From the NCBI GenBank assembly GCA_014526335.1, contig JACTAT010000276.1:124001-188000 (forward strand): a DNA stretch of 64,000 nucleotides, written 5' to 3'. Source of the DNA: Chrysaora quinquecirrha (lineage: Eukaryota > Cnidaria > Scyphozoa > Semaeostomeae > Pelagiidae). Both the position numbers and the translations under genes were made by a program. The number at the start of each line of letters is the position of its first letter. Position 1 is the first letter of the stretch. The notes under the pieces are model-generated. The model saw nothing but the letters and a program-made list of their open reading frames with translations, was not told the origin of the DNA and made no database searches. Positions 26,101 to 38,200 of the stretch are shown here, in pieces.

Positions 26101-29100
26101 GTTTATATCAAGACTGTTTTAAAAAAAGGAACGCAGCAATTTCATTCCCCTTTTCAACTTTGACCACCGTAGGTTTTTGAATTTTTAAACAAACTCATCA
26201 TGGTTTTTTTGTGATCCAAAATTCGGATGCAGCGCAACAACGATAGCCTATCTTCGAAACATTCTCTATCATAATAAGGGGATGGTAATTTACTATTTGG
26301 TATTGTTCTTTAATGGGTTTTCACAGAGTAGTAGAATGCCGTAAGAGTGTAGTAGACTAGTGTACCCCACTTCAATCCACTTGTTACTTGCTTTACACCA
26401 TTGATGACTAGCTTTTCTTAGAAAAAAATCATTAGTAAAGTTACGAACAATTGGTTTTGAGTCTAAATCCTGTATACCTATGTTTTCTGTAGGGAAGAGG
26501 AGAATTTATATCAAACAAAATCCATTCTAATACATTTGCTGGAGTTTGGATAACTTCAGGAAGTAACCCCACGATAAAGTAAGCAACCGTTTTTCTCTAT
26601 ATGGTTAGTTCATATTTTGATTAATATCAGTTCCATTGTCGTGCGTAATTCATAGATTTAACGCTTTGTTTTCTTCGATTTATTCACAGAGATAATGAAA
26701 TTTACAATGGTCAGCAAGGTGGTATCTATGTTTTTGGAGATGGACGTGGATTGATTGAAAATAACGATATTCACGGTAATACTTCCTATTCTGACAGCTA
26801 TACGATAATTCCACTGGTTTGCTCTTTCTAACTGTGCCCTTGCTGTTCATTTGGGTGTTTATCTAGTGGGTAGTCGGACAAAAACACTCTTATTGGAATA
26901 ATTACCCTGATGTCAGGCATCTTTTTCACAAGGATTGTCAGAAATACTTATACCTAAAAAAATAATGTTGATTAGTTCCTTTTTGACTAAAACTAGTCGG
27001 CGCATAGTTCCAAAAAGTGGGACATGTTGTAGCTACTTCTGCACTTCGCTGACAACTGATTCCCATCATTTGAAGTTGACCTATATACGCTGCTGCGACA
27101 GCGATCAATTCTATACTATAAGTTTTTATTAGTTGTTGACATGTCCACATAAGTTAGCAGTTACAACTAGTTGGTATTAGTTCTTTCGCATCGTAAGTCG
27201 ATAATCATAAGTCTGGCTTAATTATTTGTCGGAAACGCTTCAGTACTGTTAACCACACGCTGGTTTAGTGTCTCGGACGAGTTTTTATAAAGTCATGCAC
27301 ATTAAAACCTAAAAAAAATGAAACTGTTAGGCAACATTTACAAGCAACTGATACTGATTAAAGACAGTGATCTCGTGTAGCTAGAATGAAGATAGAAACA
27401 CATTAATTTTTCTACAGGCAATGCTCTTGCTGGAATCCAGATCAGATCGAACAGCAATCCTATCGTAAGAAGAAATCGAATTCATCACGGCCTTCATGGC
27501 GGAATCTACATTGTAAGATTTTTTCCAAAACTTTGTTTATTTCTTCAGCTATCTCGAGCACAAGTAGTTTGGTTTATTCTTTCTGGAAGACAATAGACTA
27601 AATTCCATTTGTTTGAAAGCTATGATTTTTCTCCTAATTTTCAATCGCTTTGGGTTGGCCATTTTAAGCCCAGTCAAAAATAAAGGAGGGGGCTTGTAAG
27701 AAGATTTTCTGCCAAATTAATCTGAATAATATTACTAGAGTTCATCATTATTTATTGTTTGCAGCATGCATAAGTTGCGTCTTTGCTGCGCACCGAAATT
27801 AAGCCTTTTAACCCAATACAACAAATTGCACAGGAGTTTGCATCATTTGTATCAGAATTGTAGCAAACGTACGTTGCATTGTTTACTTATCCGACAAATT
27901 TTAGCCGTTTTGTTGCCTCGATGCAATAAACTGAACAAGGTCTGCATAATTTGGCTTGGCCTTAAGCTAAGTCAGATGTTTAAATGTTGTGACTTTTGCA
28001 ATCTTACTGTCATACCGGTATCTTTTGAATGAGAAGCTGATAAAAAATATTTTGCACTGTCAAACTCAGTTCATGGATTGTGTAAATCTGATTTCTTGTT
28101 TTAAAGAAGTGTTCTAAAAGCACTCAATATGTTCGGATCTTATAGTTGTTTGCGACGTATGCCAAGAGGAACTTTATAGTACAGTAACTACATTTTCTGG
28201 CGTTGGATGGTATACTATTTAGATTTAATAAACCCTAAATCTAAGAGATAACTGGCTCAAGAAACAATCATTTGAGAATTTTTCGGTTCTTCTTTCTCAG
28301 GAGTGGCAGCAACCCAGTTATAAGGAAAAATAAGATCTGGGGTGGTAAAAATGGAGGTGTTCTAATCTACAATGGAGGACTTGGAATCATTGAAGATAAT
28401 GAAATATTTGATAATGCAATGGCTGGTGTCTGGATTAAAACCGAAAGCAATCCAATTCTTAGAAGGAATAAAATTCATGACGGTCATGAAGGAGGAGTGT
28501 GCATATTCAATAATGGAAAAGGTACCACTTTGTGTTCGTTTTTTTTTTATCTGTTTTTTTTATCTTTTTCAGCAACGCTTTAAAATTATCAAAACTTTAA
28601 TTTAATTCGACTTGAACGTAAGCATTTTGAAATATGGTGTCAGCTTTGTCCTACGTAGCAATTCGTGGGAACACACAGAATCGATGCATCATTTTCAGAC
28701 ATTTAAACAATCTGTGCTTAAAAACTGTTTAATTATAGCTTAAATTAATTGTATATTTTCTCGTCTATCAGTTTCTTCAAATAGTGTTGTTTTCTCCAAA
28801 GGTCTTCTAGAAGAAAACGATATATTCCGAAACTCATTAACTGGAGTTCTGATAAGTACTTCGAGTTTTCCTGTGCTGAGAAGAAATAGAATCTTTGAAG
28901 GTGGTGCTGCTGGCATAGAAATAACAAATAGTGCAGGTAAATTATTGCTTTTCATTTCAAAATTTACTTCTCCAGAGCTGGAGCTATATTATTTTCTTTG
29001 AGTTTGTCTTCTTCTGTTTTCCTGTCTATTTTCCGAAAGTCACACACAAGGAAAAATACATGGAAAACATGGAAATACATGGAATTTAATACACTTTCTT

Positions 29101-31158
29101 GCCTGTGTTGAATATTTGCAACGAAGTCAGCTTAATGGTTTAATCCTAGCAAGTTGTACTAAGATATGTTGACCCCCCTCGTATATTTGTAAATGAACCG
29201 TCATTTGGTGATGTGATGCGCGTTTGAAAACACAAGCTATTTGGGTTTATCTTACTCTGAGAAATGTTTTTGCCACTTGCTCAACCAAATCCCAATTTTA
29301 AAAAAGCGCTCTGAAATTTTTCAATCTCACATTTTGGAATCTGCAACAGGATCGCGAGAATGCTGTTAAATTAATAGTCCATTATGGCGTGAAAACTGAA
29401 AAATTTATGCCGGAAAATGTTATCCAGACGTACTATTGGATGGTGTGTTTATGTTCTATATCAACAAAAAATGTTTCGGATAGCCAATTATATCCCTTTT
29501 GGCTATTGTCATATTTTGAGGTTGAGGTGAAAATAAAGGACTTGCTTTAAGAAGTTCTTACTCTAGAGATGCTACTTATATCAGTGGAAATATTGCTGTG
29601 ATTGCCATTTTGAATACAAAATTATACCATTATTTCGTCTTTGCACATCATCTATCTATATTTTTATTTGGTTAGGTGGTGTATTGGAAAAGAATGAAAT
29701 TTTCAATAATCGATTCGATGGTGTCAGTTTAGCAACTGGTGTTTCTCCAAAAATGTTAGGTAGGTAGCTTAATTTTTTCCATTAAGAAACTTAGTGGTTT
29801 ATGAGATGATATCTAACAAGAATAATTATTTATGGGATATCAAGATTAAGAACATCATATTAAGAACATCAGGTTAAATTTTGGAGATAATATGAGAGAT
29901 CGATACACCCTTGGTCTTGTTTGTCATTGTCCCAAAATTTGGTTATTTTGGCTGTAGGTCACAGGCCTAATCATTCAACTACACTCTTTTTCTTTTATAA
30001 GAACAATTTTATAAGAACACGAGCCTGGATTTTGCCCAGACTTTAAGAACAAATTAAGAACAAGCTGAGGCTGGCCTTTTAAAAAGCGCTAAGAATATCA
30101 GCTAAATATATAAGTAAGACGGTCAGAGTGAACGTAAAAAGCAAGCAAACAAAGAAATAGACAAGAATGCTGCATTTTCGCACAAACCTAGTACCACCCT
30201 AGCCATTCATTGAAAATATAGCTTTCTTAGTAACCAAGGAATTAAGAACAGATTAAGAACATTTCAGGCTCAAAAACGGCAAAAATTTAAGAACGGCCAG
30301 CCTCGATCAAAATTTCCTGGTTCTTATTCAAAAAAAGAGTGTATACCAATAGCGTTTATTCGTTTAAGAGCTCCCCTCTCCAATCTGGGAATTCCTTTCT
30401 GTTTGGCAGGTGGTATGGTAAATCAAAGACATAAAAATCCGATTAGCTGAGTGTTGTCTGATGTTATTGGCTGCTCATAATTTGAAAACTACCGTGTAAA
30501 ACTTTGTTTTCAATGATAGATATCTTATCTCTTTTCGGAGAATAATAATGGGGATTGGAGAGTCTGAGAATGATGATGAGGATTGGAGAGTCTGTTTATA
30601 TCTATTTGAATGCTCAGCGCAATCCAAATACCCTTAAAAGTCAAAATGTACCTTTCAAACCATATGAGCCGATTGCACCTCTCAAAACCTACCCCTTTCA
30701 GTTTCACAATGGGTTGCCACAAGGCTGGAGCTTTTAGCGCTAATAGATACAAAGGGCTGGTCCTACTACTACTACGCTGGATGGCAGACCCTGAATTTCA
30801 ACGACAGTCTCTTGTGTGACTGCAGTCCAGCTTGATAATCTATGATTATAGTTAACCATCGAAAGTTATTTAAGTAAGAGTCTCACAAATAAAAATCTGA
30901 AATGAATATTGGCACTGCCGATGGAAACATGCAATTTTTTTACAACGGTTTATTGAGTTTTGTTTCTATCATTCTATGCATGTCGTGGATAATGGTCATA
31001 GTGCATGAAATGTAATAACTAATGAGTTCTTCTATCGATCCTTTTACAGAAAACTATGTTCATGATAACAAGAGAGTGTTAACGGAAGCAGTAAATTCTG
31101 GGAAATGCTTATTTCAAGTTTCAGGAAACCTTTGTTATCCGATGCATGACTTTTACAA
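14141..31158 (+). CDS. FBXO11: FBXO11-like F-box / beta-helix protein, SCF substrate receptor; 3' end lost at gap
   Basis: Exons from splice signals and phase: 14141-14204, 14487-14557, 14746-14794, 18059-18215, 20809-21001, 22276-22396, 23247-23353, 23780-23885, 24815-25059, 25934-26065, 26493-26578, 26690-26775, 27418-27512, 28301-28521, 28802-28936, 29676-29759, 31050-31158. The N-terminus is short and basic (MSRVRRRR...) with an in-frame TAG just upstream. The F-box is at about residues 75-114 (LPDEVLLKL...CKRLNAL...CLW). Exons 6-17 encode PbH1 parallel beta-helix repeats ([32 protein letters not shown]) closely matching human FBXO11. Two defects appear. The exon 13/14 phases (0 then 2) do not join, implying an unseen exon of ~72 codons. 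The UBR zinc-finger exons expected after PMHDFYK are absent before the gap. Family role: SCF ubiquitin ligase specificity. Confidence 0.93.
14795..18058. other. FBXO11 intron 3, repeat-rich
   Basis: Contains the hAT element below, GC-rich transposon-like patches (15120-15200, 15870-15915) and two antisense ORFs (16178 to 15960, 72 codons; 16561 to 16361, 66 codons) that I cannot identify. They are open in both arms (37084-37302 and 36701-36901 +). Confidence 0.4.
16820..17678. mobile_element. hAT-type element, 859 bp, left arm only
   Basis: Inverted ends CAGGGCCGTCGCTA / TAGCGACGGCCCTG, with the 8-bp target duplication TATGAGCG at 16812-16819 and 17679-17686. The right arm has one uninterrupted CGCTCATA at the matching place (~36442). 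It lacks a recognisable transposase; the 85-codon ORF at 17140-17397 is hydrophobic and unrecognised. Confidence 0.85.
18216..20808. other. FBXO11 intron 4
   Basis: Apart from the composite repeat and a dispersed repeat at 20383-20500 (core CTGAGCCCTTAT...AATAATGCAAGCGC, also at 17745-17850 and 25243-25345), no gene or structure is recognised. Mirror 33361-35913. Confidence 0.4.
18358..18520. repeat. Composite of modules also found at 16.1-17.9 kb
   Basis: Bases 18358-18425 match 16432-16500 (GAGGAATGTCAT..CGTATGCGAACCC). 18432-18485 match 17885-17940 (TGTCAATCCTGGT...TCTATTGCCCCCGTTTT). 18496-18520 is the inverse of ~16150-16172 (GGGGTATTCCTAT). All lie in FBXO11 introns 3-4. The mirror is near 35640-35780. 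Confidence 0.5.
21075..21450. mobile_element. Foldback element in FBXO11 intron 5
   Basis: Imperfect inverted ends of at least 36 bp (CATGCTTAGAAACTTTTTTCG near 21118-21138 against the inverse of AAAAAAAGTTTCTAAGTATG near 21380-21399) with similarity running further out on both sides. The mirror is ~32720-33100. A half copy sits in NEK2 intron 3 (3467-3590). Confidence 0.55.
22729..22916. repeat. Near-perfect 51-bp inverted repeat with ~86-bp loop
   Basis: 22729-22779 is the reverse complement of 22866-22916 with one mismatch (core TTAACCCTTGTAATATCTTG). In FBXO11 intron 6, just inside the part of the gene present only once. Probably a young foldback MITE. Confidence 0.85.
27513..28300. other. 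FBXO11 intron 13, where an exon is expected but not seen
   Basis: The human protein has ~72 residues between the blocks encoded by exons 13 and 14. No beta-helix-like ORF with splice sites is found here in any frame. The 88-codon ORF at 27766-28032 does not resemble the family. Confidence 0.6.
29762..31049. other. FBXO11 intron 16
   Basis: Besides the MITE, it contains a short direct duplication (GGATTGGAGAGTCTG twice near 30554 and 30583). Nothing else recognised. Confidence 0.4.
29982..30341. mobile_element. TA-flanked MITE in FBXO11 intron 16
   Basis: Ends CACTCTTTTTCTTTTATAAG and the inverse (CTTATTCAAAAAAAGAGTG), flanked by TA on both sides. The interior repeats AAGAACA. 360 bp without an ORF. 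The TA target fits Tc1/mariner-type non-autonomous elements. Confidence 0.6.
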
Positions 31159-31510
31159 GTAAGTATTGCATGGGGCTTCACGCTGTTCTAGCCTGCTCTC
31201 TTTTATCGAATGCTGGAAATTTTAGACCACTCAACGTCAGCAATCGACCATTCTTGAGCTTAGCTTAGAATAAGGAGGCAACGATTAACTATGCTTTTTC
31301 AGTCGGTATGCAATATTACTAACAATTCCTTAGCCAACGGTCAAATTTGTATACTCAAAATTCCTTTTTGAAGTGCTTGTATTCAAGAAATACAACTAAG
31401 GACAAGAAAATAATGGTTTTAAAGATGCCAAAAGCTGAGCTAAAATGAATGATTAGAAGCCATTCATTGCAAGAAATGTTTGCACAGTGTTTATATATGT
31501 GGAATATCAG
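31159..31510. other. End of the left contig after FBXO11 exon 17
   Basis: No coding sequence. The UBR zinc-finger exons expected next are not here. Confidence 0.5.
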
Positions 31511-32010
31511 NNNNNNNNNNNNNNNNNNNNNNNNNNNNNNNNNNNNNNNNNNNNNNNNNNNNNNNNNNNNNNNNNNNNNNNNNNNNNNNNNNNNNNNNNN
31601 NNNNNNNNNNNNNNNNNNNNNNNNNNNNNNNNNNNNNNNNNNNNNNNNNNNNNNNNNNNNNNNNNNNNNNNNNNNNNNNNNNNNNNNNNNNNNNNNNNNN
31701 NNNNNNNNNNNNNNNNNNNNNNNNNNNNNNNNNNNNNNNNNNNNNNNNNNNNNNNNNNNNNNNNNNNNNNNNNNNNNNNNNNNNNNNNNNNNNNNNNNNN
31801 NNNNNNNNNNNNNNNNNNNNNNNNNNNNNNNNNNNNNNNNNNNNNNNNNNNNNNNNNNNNNNNNNNNNNNNNNNNNNNNNNNNNNNNNNNNNNNNNNNNN
31901 NNNNNNNNNNNNNNNNNNNNNNNNNNNNNNNNNNNNNNNNNNNNNNNNNNNNNNNNNNNNNNNNNNNNNNNNNNNNNNNNNNNNNNNNNNNNNNNNNNNN
32001 NNNNNNNNNN
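31511..32010. other. Assembly gap, 500 N
   Basis: Exactly 500 undetermined bases, the size assemblers use when the real distance is unknown. It is the axis of the inverted duplication. Confidence 1.
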
Positions 32011-32244
32011 AATCGCACTCATGCCATCTGAGAATGACAGGAATTAGTTGTCAAATAATCACAGAAGAACTTTCTGTAACTGTTGCCAACTAGTTGCTAG
32101 AGCACTAATCTCGACAGGTCAGTTGGGATCTAAATAAGTTCCAAAAATTTCAGCAATCGGCAACTTGTTCAGACCGTGCGCAATGTCTAAAATAAGCCCG
32201 GCTTAATTCTATTGAATGTTATTCATAGCAAGGTGAGAACTTAC
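32011..32244. other. Edge of the right contig, FBXO11 intron 6
   Basis: Bases 32208-32244 match the left arm at 22397-22440. Beyond that only a short patch (AAGTTCCAAAAAT) is alignable, so the arms diverge within ~200 bp of the gap. Confidence 0.5.
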
Positions 32245-35200
32245 CAGTTCCAATGATGGAAACTTTGTTTTCTAAAGTAATGTCTTCTTTATAAACACCA
32301 GGATGGACTAAGATGATTCCGTCTGCAGGACATTTGCTGACTGCATCTTTAATAGTTTTAAAACACTGCAAAAAACATTTTCATCTATCAGTATATTTTT
32401 ACTGATATATATTGCGCAGGAAGAGATATAAATGCGTTTTATCTTTTGCAGCACTTTTATAAATTTCCTGTGCTATTCAATCTACTGTAATTGAACAACG
32501 GAACAACCAAAAATCTTCTGTTGCAAAACCAATTATAAAAGGTGTTTATGAAAAGGTGTGTTTAAACGCGAGGAGTGTATGAAAAGTAATAAAAAATTAT
32601 CTAGAAAATGCATAAAACCTTCTGGAACTTTTTAGAGGAGACTGTTTAGTAAAAATTTTTAATGGAAAGAGGGGGAAAGGGTGTTTCTCCAAAGTCATCT
32701 GGCGTTGAAAAAATAACCCTTGAGTAGCATACCATTTTAAAATTGCGAGAAAAAGCGGAAACATCTGGAGACATACTTAGAAACATTTTTGTCTTACCCT
32801 CCTCAGAGTATGCACGTCAGAAATACAACGGAGCAATTGACTGAGGCGGAATTTATACCCAGAGGCGGATCAAAATGAACCAATGAGGAAGGTGAGGCTG
32901 GATTGGTATTTTGGTTTGAACACCAATAAGCTCGAGGGATACAGCGGGATGGGCAATTTAATTAATTGAAGAGTCCATGTGAGAAAACGAACTCTTTCTG
33001 TCTACACAGAACCTATCCCGAGGAGTGTCAGGCGAAAAAAGTTATTAAGCATATCCAAAACGTTCTTATTTTTCTCGTAAGTTTAAATGATCCCTTTGTT
33101 TTGTTTCTTCTGGAAGTCAGTAGTAAGTAGCTAAGAAACATTTTGTTGTTGGAAAAAGGAAACGTACCTTTCTTCGCATGTAAGTGAGATCGTTGAAGAC
33201 CTTTTCATCATTCGTGACATGATACGCTTTCGATAAAAAAGGAAATACTCCTCTCCACGTAAGACCAGGATAAGCCGCTTTTGTAGCCACTTCATAAAGA
33301 CTATTGCTTCCTTTTAAGATTGGTTGTTCCAGTCTATATATTCTCTCGTATAAGCTTTTCCTGAAATTATTGAATATATTCAATTAAAAATATGATAAAC
33401 AAAGATAAGTTCAGCACACGTACATCGTTTACATCGATTCCATTTAATAACAAGATCTATATTTTGTGGACTATCAGACCACAATCTGCATCTGCAGCTG
33501 AAACCTAAGGGATTATACTTTCTAAGTCACTTCAACACTGGTCAGCAAGTACAGGCTTGCTTCTTCCAATGTAAAACATCCTATATCTTTTGACAAACGG
33601 CCGCTATTATGACAACGAAAATTTTCAAAATTTTTGGCTACAGGATTCTTCGATAGAACAATATTATTAATCATCCAAAATTTGGTGCAGATGAAAGTTT
33701 CCAGTGTTCGTGCGCTTGCATTATTGATTTTGTGTCAAAATGCAGGATTTTATAATCAAAATGCAGGATTTCATAAGGGCTCAGATCAGTGGGTAACCCA
33801 AGCCAATTTTCATGTTAAAAGTCTTTGGAGGGGTGGTTGAAGGCTTTGATACTTTCGCTCGGCTATGACTGATAGATTTTGATACAGCTGGACACAAAAA
33901 GGGGGAGGGGTCGAAAAAGCTGGGAAAACCAGTTTTACGTAACGCTTGAATGACCCCTTAGACAACAAACATTGAATACTCGAAAACCTGCATAAATGGT
34001 TCAGACAGTACAACTTTGCACCCTTTGCACCAAAGTCAAGCTTAATAAGAATTAGGTGTCTAAAACTTATAAATCTTGACATTTTGAGTAAATAGCATAA
34101 TAAAGGTGCTTTAATACGCCAAAGGTAATTTAAAACTTTTCGTTAATTTCTTTTAGAGAGATAGACCTTGTGTAGACTTATGACACGAGTCTCATGTTCC
34201 GCTCATGAAATCCAGACCAACGACCACAGTAATTCACCAGCTTGAGCAGCTTTCTGACAACAACAGCAACTAAAGATGGTAGCTCCGATAACTGTGACTA
34301 GTGTAATAAGTCTAGACCTTGTGTGATAACTGCCTCGAAATCGAGGCTACAAAACGTTCAAAACTTTGTTTAATCCTTGATTATTTAACCAGGGAATGGC
34401 GTACTGATGTTGTGACTCTATGACTGCATTGCTGTATACAATAACTAACCAGCATGCATTTCTACTCGTCTTCTTGACGCTTGCGTTTTATCAGCATTAA
34501 AACATGAAAACAGGCTTATCAAAGAATCAAGCCCTTTCTTTTAATTTTTAGGGAATTTCGCATGATCTGACTGCTGTTATGGAGCCGGTGGGTCAATTAC
34601 CTTACAAGATTTCAGCATGCAAAAACATCATAATTGGCTTCTCCAGTTTTATCACTGGGAATTCTTAGAAATTTCATTCCAAAATTGAAATAAAACTCAT
34701 TCCCTGCTGCTTTTTGTGAGAATTACTGCAGAATTACGTGATCGCTGCTGTTTTTATTTCATTATTTGTAGAATCTTACAAGGAATTAGCGATGCGGGTG
34801 AACTTGACGATGGTATTTATCCTATATTTTTTCTCGCATCATAGAGTTCGCTTCGCATGCAATGTTTTCACGACCCGCTATTTTACAGATTTGCATACCG
34901 TGGACTTGCTAAAACTGCATTAAGAGCAACTTTATATATCTTCGCAAAAGATTGATTCGAAAAAGGCCTTATCAGACAACACAATCCAGTGCTTTATTCT
35001 GATACTGCATAATGTTAGAGAGAAGTGGGCTGCTATTTATACTGTTCATACTATTGACATCATATGTCACCGACTACTCAAAATATCTTTAGCTAAATCA
35101 AAGCATAAGCATAGCAAAAAAAGATTGATGCGTAATGTATTCCTTCACCATCACCTCTTCAATGTTTGCCCAAAATTTACACTCTTTTTTATAAGAATGT

Positions 35201-38200
35201 ATTTCATGAGAATACTGAGGCACGAAACTGTGGAAATTTAAGAATCCAAAAGTTCTCGCAAGGCACAAATTTTATCAAAGGTTAGATTTTTTTATATATC
35301 CAAGTCTTCCAGCAAATAAGACAAAAAAATGTGATTTTCGCGCTGTACGTTTGAAGTACAGTAGCTACCAATACGCTAAGCCGGCTACGCCCCTCAAGCC
35401 TGAGTTGAGACTGTGTGTTAGTGTAAAGCTAATCTTATTGCTCGTTTTGCTTCGTTTTTATGATGAAAAAAGACAGTAGCAAAGATCTGAACTTTATTTA
35501 TTTATAAATCATTATGTTGTGTAGAATGATTTAAGAAGGAATAGGGTCAAAATAAAAAAAATGAGAATGAGAGGCTCGACGAAAGGTATTCTTATAAAAT
35601 AGGGTTTATCATTTCAACTTACATCTATAGGAATACCCCAGATAGCTAACTAATTCTCAAAACGGGGGCAATAGATTTTTTCGACGAAAGGCTACCAGGA
35701 TTGACATCAGAAAGTTCTAGCATTGCTGATGGTTTGCCTTCGGGTTCGCATACGGATGACATTCCTCCACCCTATATAGACAGACCCCATAGGCCTCACC
35801 CAGGTAGCTATACTGAAGCCAGCTATTTAAACAGTCACCCTCGTGACAAATTGCCCTTATCTTAAAACTGCTTACTTTCTAAAGAATTTTGCATAAGAGC
35901 TTGTTTTGCTTACCATAAACAGTCATCCTTGCACAATGCATTTAGACGCTTGCAAGTAACAGCCAGTCTGCATAATTCCAATGGTGCACAAAACGAGCAT
36001 AATTTCAAGAGAACTTCATCAGGCAACATTTTCTGCAAATATCCAACAGCAAATTGTTTTCTTCTCGTACCTTTGGATGCACAAATTCAGCTAATTAGAA
36101 CTGATTAACCGTGAACAAAGAATTTTAATTCAACAAAAAGGCTTCGGAAGTCCGGATGAAACACAGACCAGCAAACAGATCAACGGGGCTAAAAACGGGG
36201 GCAATAGACTTATTCGACGAAACTCCACCAGGATTGACATTTTTCAACAATTCAAGGCATTGAGTTGTCGATGCTTAACAGTCATACAAAGCATCTAAAA
36301 CTTAGTCTAGGTACACAGATTCACTGTCCTAGCGCTGGTATTATTGATTTCATGACCGCTCAAATTCCTGAATCTATAAGGGCTTTGACCATCAGAAATG
36401 ATTAGGGGTGAAACGTTTAATTCTTTCGTTTCAATCTTTGAACGCTCATATTTGGTATTATAAACCTGGAAAACTCTCGAAAAATGGTCTTTCGTCGAAA
36501 AGGTCTACAGTATTTACAAATAGCGAGGAAACAGCGATCAAGGGTATAATCATAGCTACATAACACAAGCATACGTTCCAACAGTTTTAGTGTATATTGT
36601 AGAAATCGCGCGCCACTAATACCTTCTGCTTAATAAAGAAATTCAAAGCTGTAACCAGGGTTTATTGGAGAAAATATTAACGCTGCTATTCAACCCATAG
36701 TTGCTATGTAAAATATCCACTTTTCTTGGTATTGAGGTCAAGAAAATCTCTTCAGAGACTAGAGAGAAAGTCCTAGCATTCCTGAACGTTTGCCTTTGGG
36801 TTCGCATACGAATGACATTCCTCTACCCTATAGATTACTGCAATTCCTATCAAGAGCCCTGTGAACTAAGGAAACTAGCTACTTACGATGTTAAGAAATA
36901 AACGGAATAATCTATTTAAAATCTAGATGGTACCGACTGTGCATTATGGTAAACTATATTCTGATTAACGTAAGATAGTTATCGCTTCAGAAACCTTAGG
37001 AAATGAGCGAGTAGGCTGCGTTTGATTTTTTTAATTTTTAATAGATTAGAACTAATTAACTTACATAGAAATAAACTTACGAATTGGATCTGGGGTATTC
37101 CTATGGATATCTTAGGGTTTTTGGCAACGAACGGATTAAAATGGAGTCAATACAGGGATTTATGATCATATGTAAAATAAATTTCAAGGAATTATATACC
37201 ATGCATGAAGGAGCCAATGCCCTTAACTTAAAAAACGATTACAATAATGAATTCTATGGAGGTACTTCATATGTCCACAAAACAGAAGGTCTCTTAGGGT
37301 AGATAGCAAAAGTGCCCTAAAAACTGTGCAGATACAAAGGAATTCCTGGAACCCTGGTAGGCCCCTCCAAAGCTGGGGGCTGGAGGCCCCTATTAATTTA
37401 AAAAATAATAGTATAATATCATAAAATCATTATATACCTTGGTATATCACTTTTTACTTAGCAATTATTGGAGTTTCAACCCCTGACTTTTCTTGTCTGC
37501 TCTATGGCCCCTTGGGTGGTTTAGCTTCCCCAAAACCGAGAATATAGAAGTTTTTCTCAAACAATAAAGAAAATTTCAAATTGCCAGGAAAATGACCCCA
37601 AATAATATTTTTGGTATCCACAACTGCTGCAGTAGCATTTGCTGCCTTTGCTAGTCTATAATTTTTCTTATTCATTTTTTGAGAACTCAAAACATTTCAT
37701 GGATCTTATCAAGATCTCTTCACCAAAAATCTTTCAAAAGTTGAACAAAAGTTGAACAAAGAAAAGGTAGCTTTAAAGCAATAAATACACAAGTAAAACC
37801 TTACATTCATAACATTCATAGAGATAAATTGTAGGAGAAGAGTTAATAATTTATTATATCATCAGTAATCAAATCCTTAACACTGATTTGTTGTATTTTA
37901 ACTATTCAAAATTTAAAAATCTTTATAATCTTTTTGTAGTACAAAAGCCAATCAAAAGGAATCACTGATTGTTGGGATGGCTGAACAATTGAAAAGTATT
38001 TGATGATGTAGTTTTATGATGTCATACTATCATTATTTGAATCATTTGGGGGCTCCATCCCCCACTTCCCACTACTGATGAGACTGGTACATCACCCCCC
38101 CCCCCCCCTCTGATGATAACAGGAAGTACTCTATGTCTAGACCTCATGTTGATAAGGAGGCCAGTAACAGGTAACCTCACTGTGTAACCTGAGCTGGCAG

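Noticed and set aside
27766..28032. 88-codon ORF as the missing FBXO11 exon
   Set aside because: Its Leu/Cys-rich peptide has none of the beta-helix repeat pattern and the splice phases do not fit.
31449..32093. Long ORFs of 170-214 codons across the centre
   Set aside because: They are made of N codons in the 500-N gap.
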